From Niabella soli DSM 19437 (GTDB lineage Bacteria; Bacteroidota; Bacteroidia; Chitinophagales; Chitinophagaceae): a DNA stretch of 64,000 nucleotides. The notes below the pieces were generated by a model. That model was given only the letters and a program-made list of their open reading frames with translations. It was not told the origin of the DNA and did no database searches. This document shows positions 45,132 through 54,158 of the stretch, one piece after another. The DNA lies in assembly GCF_000243115.2 (NCBI RefSeq), contig NZ_CP007035.1:3782001-3846000 (forward strand), in the 5' to 3' direction. Each line of letters starts with the position of its first letter. Position 1 is the first letter of the stretch. Position numbers and translations under genes: made by a program.

Positions 45132-46640
45132 ATGAGAATTATAAATTATTTATCGGGGATCTCCCTGGTCGTTGCACTGCTGTTGGCAGGATGTAAAAAA
45201 GATAACGTCAGCTCAGCAATAACCATCGATTTTACTTCCAGTAAAGTACAATTGTCCGCTGGCGACAGTGTTACTTTTAAAGACCTGGCACAGGGAACCG
45301 TCTCAAACTGGCAGTGGGAGTTTGAAGGCGGAGCGCCGGCTACCTCCAATCTTTCAGGCCCAACTGTAACTTATAATACGCCGGGCACTTATTCCGTAAC
45401 TTTGAAATTGAGAAATGCGGCCAACGAAGTAGTACTTAAAAAGGAAAAGATGATTGTGGTGGGCTATAACCGGGTCAAGGCCGACTTTAAGCTACAAAAG
45501 ACCGTGGCCCTTCAAAACGAAATGCTGCAATTTAAAGACACCAGTACCGGAATGCCTACCGGGTGGAAATGGGAATTTACAGCCCTGGCGACCGGCAAGA
45601 TTTTAAACTCAGATAAGCAGCACCCGGAAATGAGTTTTACCGATACCGGCTATTATAATATCCGGCTGATAGCGTCGAACCCGGATTACAGCGATACCAT
45701 TGTGAAAGAAAAAGCATTGCGCATTATTGACCCGCACATGCTGGCTTCCGGCTTTAGCGCGAATATTCAGGCCGCTTACGAAGGACAGTCCGTTCAGTTT
45801 ACCGATCAATCTCTGGGCCTTGCAACCGAATGGGATTGGGAAATAAAGTCTGATGCCGCGGCATTGCAGTCTTCAGAACAAAACCCCACTCTTACTTTTG
45901 CCAAAGCGGGCATCTATTCGGTAACGCTGAATGTAAAAAACAGTGTAACAACCAGTTCAAAAACAGTGGAACGGTTTGTTAAAATTATTCCGGCGAACGG
46001 GTTGGTGGGGTACTTTCCGTTCAATAGCTCGCTAAATGATGCGGGACCTTTAAAACTTGCTTCATCGTTAAAAGGCCAGGTCGGTATCGTACAGGCAAGC
46101 AGGAACGGAACTACAACCGGGGTCGGCAGCTTTGACGGCAGCGGTGGAATTATTGTAGCAGATAATCCGGCATTTAATATGGGCGTTGGTGATTTTACAA
46201 TCTCTGTTTGGATACAATCTACCAGTAGTGTAAGAATGATGATATGGCAGGAAAGCGGCAAAAACGGTTCAAAAGACAACCAGGCCTGGTTGCGCCTGAA
46301 CAGTTCTGCCACCCAATATACCGCGTTTAATATCGAAGATGCTGCGGGTGGCTCGTTCCTGGCGCTGGCAGATCCGGGGAATATTGCGGATGGTAAATGG
46401 TATCATGTGGTGGCCGTGCGCTCGGGATTGGTAACAAAGATTTATATTAATGGTCAGAAAATGATCGAGCGCACTTCTACTACTGGTATCAAGGATGTTT
46501 CCAATGCAGCAGACTTTAAGATCGGCATGCAGGAAGGAGCTACCAGTTTTAGTAATTATTTTATAGGAAAGCTGGATGAATTGATTGTTTACAAGCGGGC
46601 ATTAACGGACAGTGAGATCACCAATTTGTTTCAATACTAA
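45132..46640 (+). CDS. Surface lipoprotein with three PKD domains and a LamG domain
   Basis: A 502-residue lipoprotein; ATG 45132 starts the signal peptide with lipobox LLAGC (Cys21). Three PKD-type Ig folds follow at about residues 30-115, 118-205 and 212-300, each with the W-W-F/D and YxVTL pattern (NWQWEFEGG, YSVTLKLRN; GWKWEFTA, YNIRLIASN; EWDWEIKSD, YSVTLNVKN). A LamG/concanavalin-like domain fills about 305-500 (LVGYFPFNSSLNDAG, FTISVWIQST, GKLDELIVYKRALTDSEI). No catalytic motif is seen. Its position between two sialidases in a SusCD operon suggests a surface glycan-binding protein. Confidence 0.87.
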   Translation: MRIINYLSGISLVVALLLAGCKKDNVSSAITIDFTSSKVQLSAGDSVTFKDLAQGTVSNWQWEFEGGAPATSNLSGPTVTYNTPGTYSVTLKLRNAANEVVLKKEKMIVVGYNRVKADFKLQKTVALQNEMLQFKDTSTGMPTGWKWEFTALATGKILNSDKQHPEMSFTDTGYYNIRLIASNPDYSDTIVKEKALRIIDPHMLASGFSANIQAAYEGQSVQFTDQSLGLATEWDWEIKSDAAALQSSEQNPTLTFAKAGIYSVTLNVKNSVTTSSKTVERFVKIIPANGLVGYFPFNSSLNDAGPLKLASSLKGQVGIVQASRNGTTTGVGSFDGSGGIIVADNPAFNMGVGDFTISVWIQSTSSVRMMIWQESGKNGSKDNQAWLRLNSSATQYTAFNIEDAAGGSFLALADPGNIADGKWYHVVAVRSGLVTKIYINGQKMIERTSTTGIKDVSNAADFKIGMQEGATSFSNYFIGKLDELIVYKRALTDSEITNLFQY

Positions 46641-46643
46641 TGA

Positions 46644-47825
46644 ATGATAAAAATGGCAGCATCGGAAAAAAGAGATGGAGTGTTTAAGCAGTTATTGCTT
46701 TGGGTAACATTGGGTTGGTTACTACTAATCATGAACGGATGTAGTGCGCGGCTGCAATCGGCCAAAGAACAGACTACAACTGTTTTTGCCCCGGATGCTG
46801 TATATAAATCTACCCGCATCCCGGCGCTGGTATATACAAAGCGCGGCTCTTTGCTTGCTTTTTGTGAAGGCCGCATCGGCACCGCCAGCGACTGGGCTGA
46901 TATGAACCTGATCATGCGCCGCAGCATTGACGGCGGACGCAGTTGGGCGCCGATTGTGATCATCGATTCCATGAAAGGCGGACCGGTTGGGAATCCCACG
47001 CCGATTGTAGATGCAAACGGAATCATTCACCTGCTCTACCAACGGGATTATGCAGAAGGCTTTTATACCTTTTCGGAGGATGATGGTAAAACCTGGGCAA
47101 AACCCGTGAATATTACCGCAACCTATAATGCATTCAGACCGGAGTATAACTGGAAGGTGCTGGCGCCCGGTCCGGGGCATGGCATTCAACTACAGAACGG
47201 TCGTTTGTTGAGCGCGGTATGGCTGGCCAATTCATCAAAAACAAAACCGCGCAGAAGTCATTCCCCCTCCTGCGTGGCTACTATTTACAGCGATGATCAT
47301 GGCAAAACATGGAAACGGGGCGCTATTATCGCAGACAGCTCGGCGGCCGTTGCGAATCCCAATGAAAGCATGCCGGTGCAGTTGGAGGATGGAACCGTGC
47401 TGATGAGCATCCGGAACCCTTCAAAGCAACTGAGAAGGGCGTTTAGCACAAGCCCCACCGGCATTGGTGATTGGACGACTCTCCGGTTTGCGGATGCTTT
47501 ATTTGACCCCACTTGTATGGCCCCCATTATTGCATTGCCAAAACGGAATGCCCGGGGGAGTGCAGCGTTGCTGTTCGTGAATCCAGACAGCCGGAATATC
47601 GAAAAACATCCGCGCCGCAATCTTTCTGCAAAACTGTCGTTTGATAGCGGGAAAACCTGGAGCTTTGATAAAGTGATTGATGCAGGTCCATCGGGTTATA
47701 GCGATCTGGCGGTAGACGAAAAAGGAAATGTGTATTGCCTGTATGAATCGGCAGTAAAAGATCGCGATTTTAATTACCGGCTGATATTAAAAAAATTGCC
47801 GGCAAAATGGTTTCAAAAAAAATAA
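46644..47825 (+). CDS. GH33-type sialidase lipoprotein (third of three), variant catalytic motif
   Basis: A 393-residue protein with a lipobox IMNGC (Cys33) after an unusually long, charged n-region of about 15 residues. The propeller is like the other two (SIDGGRSW, SEDDGKTW, SDDHGKTW, SFDSGKTW), but the FRIP motif reads STRIP: Arg58 is kept, the preceding Phe is Thr. The Glu candidate is in NESMPVQLEDGT and the Tyr in SGYSDLAV. The essential Arg, Glu and Tyr seem present, so activity is likely. The gene starts 3 bp after the PKD/LamG gene and ends 5 bp before nanA. Confidence 0.85.
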   Translation: MIKMAASEKRDGVFKQLLLWVTLGWLLLIMNGCSARLQSAKEQTTTVFAPDAVYKSTRIPALVYTKRGSLLAFCEGRIGTASDWADMNLIMRRSIDGGRSWAPIVIIDSMKGGPVGNPTPIVDANGIIHLLYQRDYAEGFYTFSEDDGKTWAKPVNITATYNAFRPEYNWKVLAPGPGHGIQLQNGRLLSAVWLANSSKTKPRRSHSPSCVATIYSDDHGKTWKRGAIIADSSAAVANPNESMPVQLEDGTVLMSIRNPSKQLRRAFSTSPTGIGDWTTLRFADALFDPTCMAPIIALPKRNARGSAALLFVNPDSRNIEKHPRRNLSAKLSFDSGKTWSFDKVIDAGPSGYSDLAVDEKGNVYCLYESAVKDRDFNYRLILKKLPAKWFQKK

Positions 47826-47830
47826 TTTAG

Positions 47831-48751
47831 ATGAAAATAAAAGGATTAATAGCAGCAACTTTTAGTACGCTGCGGACGGATGGTTCAGTAGATCTTGAGA
47901 TGATCCCGTTACTGGTAGAACAATTGATAGCCGATGACGTAAAGGGGGTATTTATTTGCGGAACGAACGGAGAAGGCCCCAACCTTACGATGGAGGAGCG
48001 GATGCAGATAGCGGAAGCGTATATTAAAGCCGTTAATAAAAGAATGCTGGTTTTGGTGCATGTGGGGCATACGGCTATTGCAGAATCGCGCCGCCTGGCA
48101 AAGCATGCCAGCGACATTGGAGCTGATGCCATTTCTTCTGTGGCTGGTTTTTATTTTAAACCCACATCCGTAAATAACCTGGCTGATTGCATGGCTGCCA
48201 TTGCAGAGGCTGCCCCGGATATTCCCTTCTATTATTATCATATTCCGGCCATTACCGGCATTGCCGTGGATATGATCCGCTTCCTGGAACTGGCCGAAGA
48301 AAAGATACCCAACTTCGCAGGGATAAAATACACAGCAGCCACTTTACACGAATACCAGCGCTGTCTGAATTATAAGAACGGCAAGTACGATATGCTGTTT
48401 GGTTACGACGAATTATTATTACCCGCTTTGTCCATAGGAGCAAAAGGCGCAATCGGGAGCACTTACACTTTTGCGGCGCCGTTGTATAATGCCATTATCA
48501 GGGCATTTGAGGAGGGAAACATGGAAAGGGCCAAAACCCTCCAATGGCAGGCGGTGCAGATGATCTCCTGTTTGCCTGAATACGGACCGATCCCCACCCA
48601 AAAAGCCATAGTAGGATTTGGGGGGCTTGAGTTGGGCCCCTGCCGCTTGCCATTAACAGCATTGGCGGCGGATAAAAAACAGGAAGTAAAACAATTTCTG
48701 GAATCCATGCACTTTTTTGAAAACCTCAGCCTGATCCGGAATGAAAATTAA
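47831..48751 (+). CDS. nanA: N-acetylneuraminate lyase
   Basis: A 306-residue class I aldolase of the DHDPS/NanA family, cleaving N-acetylneuraminate to N-acetylmannosamine and pyruvate (EC 4.1.3.3). The Schiff-base Lys is K166 in FAGIKYTAA, the catalytic Tyr is Y136 in FYYYHIPAITG, and the carboxylate-binding loop is CGTNGEG (45-49). YYYHIPA is typical of NanA, including the vertebrate type, and unlike dihydrodipicolinate synthase. No signal peptide, hence cytoplasmic. Its last 11 bases overlap the start of nanM, which couples the two. Confidence 0.93.
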   Translation: MKIKGLIAATFSTLRTDGSVDLEMIPLLVEQLIADDVKGVFICGTNGEGPNLTMEERMQIAEAYIKAVNKRMLVLVHVGHTAIAESRRLAKHASDIGADAISSVAGFYFKPTSVNNLADCMAAIAEAAPDIPFYYYHIPAITGIAVDMIRFLELAEEKIPNFAGIKYTAATLHEYQRCLNYKNGKYDMLFGYDELLLPALSIGAKGAIGSTYTFAAPLYNAIIRAFEEGNMERAKTLQWQAVQMISCLPEYGPIPTQKAIVGFGGLELGPCRLPLTALAADKKQEVKQFLESMHFFENLSLIRNEN

Positions 48752-49787
48752 ATACCGTTTAATAGTATTAATAGTGATACAAATGCTGCTAAAAACAATA
48801 GCTGCGCAGCAGTTTACAATTGAGCAATGGAACGTGTTGCCCGATACCACCGGTTTTGCAGGTTCTTTTGCGGGCCTGATCAATGGCCAGTTGGTGGTGG
48901 CGGGCGGCAGCAATTTTCCCGGAGGCGGAGCACCCTGGCTGGGATCGAAAAAAGTATGGTACGATCAGGTGTTTTTGTTTGACAATAAAACGGCAACATG
49001 GAAAAAGATCGGCAACCTGCCGCAGCCGCTTGGTTATGGCGTTTCCGTTTCATTGCCCGAAGGATTGCTTTGTATAGGAGGTAGTAATGCAGCAGGGCAT
49101 AGTGCCACGGTGTTATTGCTGGAGCTAAAGGAGGGAAAGCTGTATACAGATACGCTGCAACCGCTGCCGCAGCCATTGGCGAATACTTGTGGTGCGCTGG
49201 TGCAGAATAAAATTTATGTGGCCGGGGGCATCACAGCGCCGGACGCAAAGAGCACTTCCGCGGCTTTTTATGAACTGGATTTTTCGAAGGGGTTGAAAAA
49301 TGCAAAATGGAAAACGTTACCCGCCTGGCAGGGCCCCTCGCGCATGTTGAGTGTAGCGGCGGCTGTTGATGATTTTTTTTATTTGTTCAGTGGCGCGCAG
49401 TTGGTTAACGGGCAAAGGGTGTATCTCCGCGATGCCTATCGTTTTTCGAAAAGATCCGGATGGGTAAAAATAGCTGACCTGCCACATCCGGTACTGGCAG
49501 CCCCTTCACCGCTGCTGCACGATAAACAACATATCTTTCTTTTGGGAGGTGATGACGGCAGTAATGCCGGTAAAGACCTGCGTGAAGCGCACCCGGGTTT
49601 TAGCAAACAACTACTGGCTTATGACTACAGGAAAAATAAATGGTTGGTGTTACCTGCTCAAATGAATGCGTCGTTTATTCCTGTAACAACTACTGCTGTT
49701 TTATGGGATGGGCAATGGATGATTCCGGGTGGGGAAATAAAGCCAGGCATTCGCACTCCAATGGTGTTGAGAATTTTAAAAAAATAA
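48741..49787 (+). CDS. nanM: N-acetylneuraminate epimerase (NanM-like kelch protein)
   Basis: A 348-residue exported protein (signal peptide to IAAQQ, residue 23) of the cyclically permuted kelch/NanM family. Repeats with the GG pattern are visible: GQLVVAGGSNFPGGG, GLLCIGGSNAAG, NKIYVAGGITAPD, DFFYLFSGAQ, HIFLLGGDDGSN and WMIPGGEIKPG, making a six-bladed propeller. NanM speeds alpha-to-beta mutarotation of sialic acid in the periplasm, which is useful because sialidases release the alpha anomer. It overlaps nanA by 11 bp and is followed 12 bp later by the transporter. Confidence 0.88.
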   Translation: MKIKYRLIVLIVIQMLLKTIAAQQFTIEQWNVLPDTTGFAGSFAGLINGQLVVAGGSNFPGGGAPWLGSKKVWYDQVFLFDNKTATWKKIGNLPQPLGYGVSVSLPEGLLCIGGSNAAGHSATVLLLELKEGKLYTDTLQPLPQPLANTCGALVQNKIYVAGGITAPDAKSTSAAFYELDFSKGLKNAKWKTLPAWQGPSRMLSVAAAVDDFFYLFSGAQLVNGQRVYLRDAYRFSKRSGWVKIADLPHPVLAAPSPLLHDKQHIFLLGGDDGSNAGKDLREAHPGFSKQLLAYDYRKNKWLVLPAQMNASFIPVTTTAVLWDGQWMIPGGEIKPGIRTPMVLRILKK

Positions 49788-49799
49788 GGACAACAGGTG

Positions 49800-51038
49800 A
49801 TGCAGTTGAAAGAAAGAAAATATTATAAATGGGTTGTAGTGGCGTTGTTGTCAGTAGTGGCGTTGCTCAACTACCTCGACCGGCAAATGCTGTCCACCAT
49901 GCAGCCTGCAATGAAGCTGGATATTGAAGCGTTAAAAACGGCCACCAATTTTGGCCGCCTGATGGCGATTTTTCTTTGGGTATACGGGCTGATGTCCCCG
50001 TTTTCGGGAATAATTGCCGACCGGCTGAACCGCAAATGGCTGATCACCGGAAGCCTTTTTATTTGGTCCCTGGTAACATTGCTGATGGGCTTAGCAACCG
50101 GCTTTACTGAACTGTATATTTTAAGAGCGATTATGGGCATCAGCGAAGCGCTTTATATTCCCGCTGCCTTATCCCTGATAGCCGATTATCATTCCTCAAA
50201 AACGCGCTCCCTGGCTGTGGGCATTCATATGATCGGTTTGTATGCCGGGCAATTTTTTGGGGGATTCGGCGGCACTGTTGCTGCCCGTTTTTCGTGGCAG
50301 GCTACCTTCCATTGGTTTGGTGTGGCAGGGATGGGCTATGCGATGATCCTTATTTTATTTTTGCGGGAGCACAGGGCAAAGCAAACAAACAATGAACCGG
50401 CAGGGGAAAAGAAAAATCCCTTTTCAGGCCTGCGTGTATTACTGAAAAATCCGGCATTTTGGGTATTGCTTTTTTATTTTGCGGTGCCCAGTTTACCGGG
50501 ATGGGCCATTAAAAACTGGTTGCCTACTCTTTTTTCGAACTATTTGAAAATTGATATGAGCATTGCCGGTCCAAAGGCTATTGCCACACTTGCGGTTTCC
50601 TCTTTCCTGGGTGTGATCATTGGGGGAATGCTATCTGATAAATGGGTGCAACACAATTTAAAAGGGCGGGTGTACACAAGCGCCATGGGTATTTTTTTAA
50701 CTATTCCGGCACTGTTTCTTCTTGCGTATGGAACAAGCGCATACTACCTGATGGCAGCAGCTTTCTGTTTCGGTTTTGGCTTTGGTATGTTCGATGCTAA
50801 TAATATGCCCATTCTCTGCCAGTTTGTAGCGCCGCGTTACCGGGCCACGGGTTATGGAGTTATGAATATGATGGGCGTATTTTCGGGAGCGATCATTACG
50901 GATATCCTTGGTAAATCGGCCGATGCAGGCAATCTTAAAGGTGATTTTGCAGTGCTTGCGGTTATTGTGTTGGCGATATTGATCCTGCAACTGGCAGTAT
51001 TAAATCCCAAAACGGCTGATTATAAAAATGAAGGTTGA
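49800..51038 (+). CDS. MFS transporter, probable sialic-acid uptake
   Basis: A 412-residue inner-membrane carrier with about 12 transmembrane helices and the central cytoplasmic loop near 195-215. The MFS signature is visible (GIIADRLNRKWLITGSLFIWS; second copy GGMLSDKWVQ). NYLDRQMLSTMQPAMK near the start is typical of the anion:cation symporter subgroup. I choose ATG 49800; the preceding in-frame GTG 49797 adds one residue. As the last gene of the sialidase-SusCD-nanA-nanM run, it most likely brings sialic acid into the cytoplasm. Specificity is inferred from context. Confidence 0.88.
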   Translation: MQLKERKYYKWVVVALLSVVALLNYLDRQMLSTMQPAMKLDIEALKTATNFGRLMAIFLWVYGLMSPFSGIIADRLNRKWLITGSLFIWSLVTLLMGLATGFTELYILRAIMGISEALYIPAALSLIADYHSSKTRSLAVGIHMIGLYAGQFFGGFGGTVAARFSWQATFHWFGVAGMGYAMILILFLREHRAKQTNNEPAGEKKNPFSGLRVLLKNPAFWVLLFYFAVPSLPGWAIKNWLPTLFSNYLKIDMSIAGPKAIATLAVSSFLGVIIGGMLSDKWVQHNLKGRVYTSAMGIFLTIPALFLLAYGTSAYYLMAAAFCFGFGFGMFDANNMPILCQFVAPRYRATGYGVMNMMGVFSGAIITDILGKSADAGNLKGDFAVLAVIVLAILILQLAVLNPKTADYKNEG

Positions 51039-51068
51039 GGCCTGCAGGAATTAAACATCGTTTTTATT

Positions 51069-51809
51069 TTAGATCTTCCCGATCCTTAAAAGCAACGGAA
51101 AGCAGACTTCTTTTTTTGCTCCATCGCCCCAAAATTCTTTAAGTGCTGCGTGTAATTTCTCAACCGGGTTATAACCATTTTGTTTTATAAAATGCTTAAC
51201 AGCGGACCAGGTATTTAAATAGCCAATTAAATGTTCCAGGGTCCATTGCTGGCGATTTTCAAATTGCGGTGTTTCAATTTCATCAAAAGGGAACGGAATG
51301 GTTGCATAGCCTTCATCAATATATTTTCGCTCTTTGTCCCAATAGGTGCCGATAACATTCGTATAGAAGTCTGCAATTATGGGGTCTATTTCTTCAGAAA
51401 TTTTAATGTTGCCATAACCCGTAACACAAAGTAGTGCGTCTTTAGTTGCGGTTCGTCGTACTTCTGCATAAAATTGTTCAAAGTCGAACCAATGAATCGC
51501 CTGCGCTACAATAATTAAATCAAACAGATGGTTGTCAAAATCGGTTTTCTCAGCCGGTTGCACCGAATAGGAAATATTGACGGCTTGCAATGCATGATCT
51601 ATTTGCGACTGGCTGATATCCGTTGCAAAAATATGTTCAAAGGTCTTTGCCAATTCATAAGCGATCTGCCCGTTCCCGGTTCCGCAATCCCAGGCGTTTT
51701 TTTTTCGCGGAGTGATCGTATTTAGATAATTAAAAAAGTCCGGAGGATAAGTGGGCCGGTACTTTGCGTATTGATCCGATTGGGATGAGAAGTAGTCTTT
51801 TATTGCCAT
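51069..51809 (-). CDS. Class I SAM-dependent methyltransferase
   Basis: A 246-residue methyltransferase. The start is placed at ATG 51809 (MAIKDYFSSQSDQYAKYRP), the standard opening of this type; the frame extends another 56 codons upstream but that part lies in an intergenic repeat (51845-51876). Motif I is AWDCGTGNGQIAYELA (about residues 40-52), motif II ATDIS, and FDLIIVAQAIHWFDFEQF is motif IV with the HWF typical of this group. The substrate is unknown. It converges on the sialic-acid transporter with 30 bp between stops. Confidence 0.87.
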   Translation of the reverse strand: MAIKDYFSSQSDQYAKYRPTYPPDFFNYLNTITPRKKNAWDCGTGNGQIAYELAKTFEHIFATDISQSQIDHALQAVNISYSVQPAEKTDFDNHLFDLIIVAQAIHWFDFEQFYAEVRRTATKDALLCVTGYGNIKISEEIDPIIADFYTNVIGTYWDKERKYIDEGYATIPFPFDEIETPQFENRQQWTLEHLIGYLNTWSAVKHFIKQNGYNPVEKLHAALKEFWGDGAKKEVCFPLLLRIGKI

Positions 51810-51844
51810 GACGTATTTAATTAGCTGTGGCTGTATTCTTACTT

Positions 51845-51876
51845 GATCTGCGATAATCTGCGCGATCTGCGGGAAC
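51845..51876. repeat. Short tandem-like intergenic repeat
   Basis: Three ATCTGCG units (GATCTGCG, AATCTGCG, GATCTGCGGGAA) about 11 bases apart. Similar ATCTGCG clusters are scattered in intergenic DNA of Bacteroidota (recollection). Confidence 0.5.
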
Positions 51877-51929
51877 TGCAATTTTTTAACCAGCTCTAAG
51901 GTAGACAATCTTCCTGTTCGTTTTATAAA

Positions 51930-51961
51930 TTTGACAGAACAAGCACGATCCTTTATTTTTA
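51930..51961 (+). promoter_or_regulatory. Promoter of the DUF5916 gene
   Basis: TTTG (51930-51933), a 20-bp spacer and TATTTTTA (51954-51961, one mismatch to TAnnTTTG). The start site near 51968 leaves a leader of about 15 nt before the TTG start at 51983. Confidence 0.6.
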
Positions 51962-51982
51962 CGACCAGGAAAACCAACGATC

Positions 51983-54151
51983 TTGCGAATATTTATTTTG
52001 CCCTGCTTATTGCTTTTGGCAATAAGTTCATATGCTCAAAAAAAGAACAGTAATTACACGCTGCACCTACATCGTAGTTCTTCGCCCATAACCATTGATG
52101 GTGTTATGGATGAGGAGGGATGGAAGCAGGCCGACGTGGCGGGTAATTTTTTTATGGTATTGCCCATGGATACCAGCCATGCAAACGTGCGTACTGAAGT
52201 GCGCATGACCTATGACAATGAGAATCTCTATCTTATGGCAACCTGTTATCATGATGGGCATAAATACATGGTAGAATCGCTGCGGCGCGATTTCAGTTTT
52301 CTCAAGAACGATAATTTTCTATTGTTTATGGATCCTTTTGATGATCAGACCAACGGCTTTTCCTTCGGTGCCAATGCGGCGGGCGCGCAGTGGGATGGTA
52401 CCATGTATGAAGGCGGGAAGGTGGATCTGAGCTGGGATAACAAATGGACATCTGTTGTAAAAAATTATCCGGATAAATGGGTGTTCGAAGCAGCCATCCC
52501 CTTTAAATCGATTCGTTATAAAAAAGGGATTACCGAATGGGGCATTAATTTTAGCCGCCTGGATATTACTGCTGCTGAAAAATCGAGCTGGGCGCCGGTG
52601 CCCCGGCAATTCCCTACGGCATCGCTTGCTTACACCGGCACGTTAGTGTGGGACGAACCGCCGCCAACTGCCGGCTCCAATGTCTCCATTATTCCCTATG
52701 CACTCGGCGGTATTTCCAAAAATTATGAAAAGAAGCAACCAACGGAATATAAAAAGAATATCGGCGGCGATGTGAAAATTGCGGTGACCTCTTCTTTAAA
52801 TCTGGACCTGACCGTAAATCCCGATTTTTCCCAGACAGATGTGGATCAGCAGATCGTTAATCTGGACAGGTATGAATTATTCTTTCCCGAAAAAAGGCAA
52901 TTCTTTTTAGAGAACGCAGACCTTTTTGCCAACTTTGGATATGCCAATATACGGCCTTTCTTTTCACGACGTATTGGTTTGAATGCCCCGATTCGTTTCG
53001 GGGCACGACTAAGCGGTAAACTCAATAAAGACTGGCGCATCGGTTTCATGGATATGCAAACGGGCAGCGTAGCGGAAACAGGGTTGCCGGCGCAGAATTT
53101 TGGCGTTATAGCGTTGCAGCGACGCGTATTTGCCCGGTCCAATATCGGGTTCATTTTTGTTAATAAGCAATCCCTCAACTACACTCCCGGAGCGGATTCC
53201 AGCAAACCGGTTTATTCATTATACAATCGTAACGCAGGCTTGGAATATAATCTGGCATCTGCCAACAACCAATGGACCGGCAAGTTGTTGTTTTTAAAAT
53301 CGTTTAACGACGGACCCAATAAAAAAGATTGGGTGCACGCTGCCAATCTTCAGTACTTAACCCGTAAGTGGCTGTTGCTTTGGCAGCAGGAATATGTGGG
53401 CAATAATTACAATGCGGAAGTAGGCTATGTACCTCGCAGGAGCTATTTCCGCATGTACCCGCAGGCAGGCTATTTATTCTTTCCAAAAGCAGGCAAGTTC
53501 ATAAGTCACGGGCCAAAGGTGATTGCATCTGCTTATTTTAATGAATCGATGCATCGTACCGATGACGAATACACCTTTCAATACAATTTCAACTTTCGCG
53601 ATCAGAGCACGGCCGATATTTTAGTCGCTCATGATTTTGTACAATTATTAACTCCTTTTGATCCCACCAATTCAGGCAAAGATTCATTGGCAAAAGGTTC
53701 GCAGCATAACTGGGTTGTTTACGGGGCCGATTATTTTTCACGGCCGCAACAATTATTTACCTATTCATTATCTGCCCGGTTTGGCGGTTATTATGCAAAC
53801 GGCAAACGAACTACTATTTCAGGAGAACTGGGTTATCGCTTTCAGCCATACGTGGGCATTAATATTAAGGCCAGCTATAATAAACTGGATATGCCGGCCC
53901 CCTGGAATCAAACATACTTCTGGCTCATCGGACCCAGGATAGATGTAACCATGACGAATAAAATTTTCTTCACAGCGTTTATGCAATACAACCAGCAAAC
54001 GAAGAATATCAATCTTAATACCCGTTTTCAATGGCGGTACAGACCGGCGTCAGATTTCTTCCTGGTGTATAGTGATAACTATTTGCCCGAGCCCTTCTCC
54101 GTTCGCAATCGAGCTGTAGTATTGAAATTTAATTATTGGTGGAATCTTTAG
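51983..54151 (+). CDS. DUF5916 outer-membrane protein with CBM9-like domain
   Basis: A 722-residue exported protein. The start codon is TTG at 51983: it begins the signal peptide (RIFILPCLLLLAISSYAQ) and no in-frame ATG lies upstream before the promoter. An N-terminal CBM9-like domain (about 30-225; ITIDGVMDEEGWKQADVAGNF, RTEVRMTYDNENLYLMATC excerpted) is followed by the DUF5916 region (from about 235), predicted beta-barrel, with the hallmark VNPDFSQTDVDQQIVNLDRYELFFPEKRQFFLEN (spans about 280-315). The protein ends in aromatic residues (YWWNL). Members occur across Bacteroidota; their function is unknown. Confidence 0.88.
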   Translation: MRIFILPCLLLLAISSYAQKKNSNYTLHLHRSSSPITIDGVMDEEGWKQADVAGNFFMVLPMDTSHANVRTEVRMTYDNENLYLMATCYHDGHKYMVESLRRDFSFLKNDNFLLFMDPFDDQTNGFSFGANAAGAQWDGTMYEGGKVDLSWDNKWTSVVKNYPDKWVFEAAIPFKSIRYKKGITEWGINFSRLDITAAEKSSWAPVPRQFPTASLAYTGTLVWDEPPPTAGSNVSIIPYALGGISKNYEKKQPTEYKKNIGGDVKIAVTSSLNLDLTVNPDFSQTDVDQQIVNLDRYELFFPEKRQFFLENADLFANFGYANIRPFFSRRIGLNAPIRFGARLSGKLNKDWRIGFMDMQTGSVAETGLPAQNFGVIALQRRVFARSNIGFIFVNKQSLNYTPGADSSKPVYSLYNRNAGLEYNLASANNQWTGKLLFLKSFNDGPNKKDWVHAANLQYLTRKWLLLWQQEYVGNNYNAEVGYVPRRSYFRMYPQAGYLFFPKAGKFISHGPKVIASAYFNESMHRTDDEYTFQYNFNFRDQSTADILVAHDFVQLLTPFDPTNSGKDSLAKGSQHNWVVYGADYFSRPQQLFTYSLSARFGGYYANGKRTTISGELGYRFQPYVGINIKASYNKLDMPAPWNQTYFWLIGPRIDVTMTNKIFFTAFMQYNQQTKNINLNTRFQWRYRPASDFFLVYSDNYLPEPFSVRNRAVVLKFNYWWNL

Positions 54152-54158
54152 AGAATGA

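Noticed and set aside
51810-51977. N-terminal extension of the methyltransferase to 51977
   Set aside because: The extension covers an ATCTGCG intergenic repeat and the opposite promoter; homologues start at the MAIKDYF-type Met.
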